Shown: piece by piece, positions 5,813 through 6,831 of the stretch
Position numbering within the stretch: the first letter of the stretch is position 1
Layout of the letters: each line of letters opens with the position of its first letter
Origin: Gammaproteobacteria bacterium
Lineage (GTDB): Bacteria; Pseudomonadota; Gammaproteobacteria; UBA9214
NCBI GenBank assembly: GCA_029881775.1
Contig: JAOULY010000100.1
Span: 1 to 6,831 of the forward strand
Direction of reading: 5' to 3'
Length of the DNA: 6,831 nt
Notes under the pieces: generated by a model
The model's input: the letters and a program-made list of their open reading frames with translations, nothing else
Database searches by the model: none
What the model was told of the DNA's origin: nothing
Translations under genes and position numbers: made by a program

Positions 5813-6831
5813 ATGTGCAGGATTTTCAGTTTGATGGCAGCCTTGTTGCTGATGCAGTATTCAATGGCGGCCAGCGCCGTTCCCGCTCAGCTCACAGCAA
5901 CCGCGGGGGTCGCCGATTTTCCTGATTACCGTATAGATGCCGGCGGCAACCTGCACCTGGTGTGGTTTGATGCCAGTGTCGACAGTGGTGCGATCTTTTA
6001 CACGCTGCAAGATTCTGCCGGAACCGAGCTGATCCCGCCGGTACAGGTCAACACGGGCGCTAGCGGTAATGCCAATAGCTGGCCGGCCATGGCGGCCGTC
6101 GGTGGGTTGATCTATATCGTCTGGCAGAACACCAATGATGGTGAAGTCTGGTTTATGCGACTGAACCCCTCGCTTGCGCCGCTGGATGGCAGTGCGGTGC
6201 TGGCAGCAGACATCCGTGAGGTCGAGATACCACTATCCACATCGGGAACGGCGCTACACCCCCGCATTCGCGGCGAGAGCAGCGGTAACCTGCACGTGGT
6301 CTGGGAAAACAGTGGCGGCGGCCCGTTGCAATACGTCAAGATCGATACTGACGGCAATCTGTTGAATGGCCTGTTGGCGCCGCTGGCAATCGGCGGGACT
6401 GTTCCGGGTGCCGGTCTGCCCGATATCGATGTCGATACCAGCGGGCACGCCCACATCGTCTTCGGTAATACCGCGACCATGGGTAACGAGGTCTACTACG
6501 CGATGGTCGATGGTGCTACCAGCGCCGTACTGATTGATGCCACGTTGCTGTCGATCGATGACGGTCTGCGTGCCGGCAGTGCCACGGTCAACGTGGACAG
6601 CTTCGACAACACGCTCTACCTGGTCTACAAGCAGGCGGTAAGCGCGGGTGTCCTCGATGTGGAGGAGATATTTCTTGTGCGCCTGAACCCGTCGCTGGAT
6701 GACAGGAACGGCGATGCCGCAGACCCGCTGGTGCTGAAAGTATCGGAGCAGCAGATCACGAATGGCGAAGGCCTGCTACAGTGGCATGTCTCTTCGCGTA
6801 TCGGTAGCGACAAGCGTATCCATGCCACCTA
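5813..6831 (+). CDS. Secreted beta-propeller-like protein, C-terminus cut by window edge
   Basis: I do not recognise a named gene. From the ATG at 5813 (GGAGAG ends 8 nt upstream) there are 339 codons and no stop before the right edge. Residues 1-22 look like a Sec signal with a cut after ASA. The rest shows a regular repeat: a proline or acidic start, a Gly/Asn turn, then an aromatic-ended strand such as GNLHLVW or GNLHVVW, then a second strand such as IFYTL or VYYAM. The strand-ending aromatics are W51, W104, W164, F217 and Y272, spaced 53-60 residues, and a sixth unit seems to start near 324. RLNPSL occurs twice (116-121 and 290-295). This fits BNR/sialidase-like or related propeller blades. 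I see no Asp-box signature (SxDxGxTW), so sialidase activity is not supported. A binding or surface role is inference. Confidence 0.85.
   Translation, partial: MCRIFSLMAALLLMQYSMAASAVPAQLTATAGVADFPDYRIDAGGNLHLVWFDASVDSGAIFYTLQDSAGTELIPPVQVNTGASGNANSWPAMAAVGGLIYIVWQNTNDGEVWFMRLNPSLAPLDGSAVLAADIREVEIPLSTSGTALHPRIRGESSGNLHVVWENSGGGPLQYVKIDTDGNLLNGLLAPLAIGGTVPGAGLPDIDVDTSGHAHIVFGNTATMGNEVYYAMVDGATSAVLIDATLLSIDDGLRAGSATVNVDSFDNTLYLVYKQAVSAGVLDVEEIFLVRLNPSLDDRNGDAADPLVLKVSEQQITNGEGLLQWHVSSRIGSDKRIHAT

Overview
This window reads as chromosomal DNA from a moderately GC-rich gammaproteobacterium. The strongest sign is the adjacency of rppH (RNA pyrophosphohydrolase) and ptsP (EI-Ntr), with a HAD-IB phosphatase gene divergent from rppH. 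The rppH-ptsP pair is known from enterics and pseudomonads, and the HAD gene next to it from pseudomonads. I cannot place the organism more precisely.

Layout. Positions 1-933 (minus strand) hold a FecCD/BtuC-type membrane permease whose C-terminus runs off the left edge. Positions 934-1178 are non-coding, with a perfect TATAAT box for the permease, a GC-rich hairpin in its leader and a pair of overlapping short hairpins. A HAD-IB phosphatase follows on the minus strand (1179-1832). A compact 141-bp divergent promoter region separates it from rppH (1974-2480, plus). ptsP (2568-4832, plus) follows after 87 bp. The 384-bp gap 4833-5216 holds a decayed copy of the widespread GTCATTGCGAG-type inverted repeat, a sigma70-like promoter with a perfect -10, and an inverted repeat just downstream of it. 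Two exported-protein genes follow as a likely operon: a SYLF/YSC84-domain protein (5217-5786), then 26 bp later a beta-propeller-like protein (5813 to the right edge, incomplete).

How the genes relate. RppH and PtsP are both regulatory housekeeping enzymes: one triggers mRNA decay by removing 5'-pyrophosphate, the other starts the nitrogen phosphotransferase cascade. The permease would serve iron-chelate or cobalamin uptake with partners outside the window. The SYLF and propeller proteins both carry signal peptides and are predicted to act in the envelope.

I see no CRISPR array, tRNA, rRNA, transposase, toxin-antitoxin pair or defence genes. The known genes are ordinary. The least explained parts are the truncated propeller protein with its SYLF partner, and the structured intergenic regions. 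I do not claim a new system.
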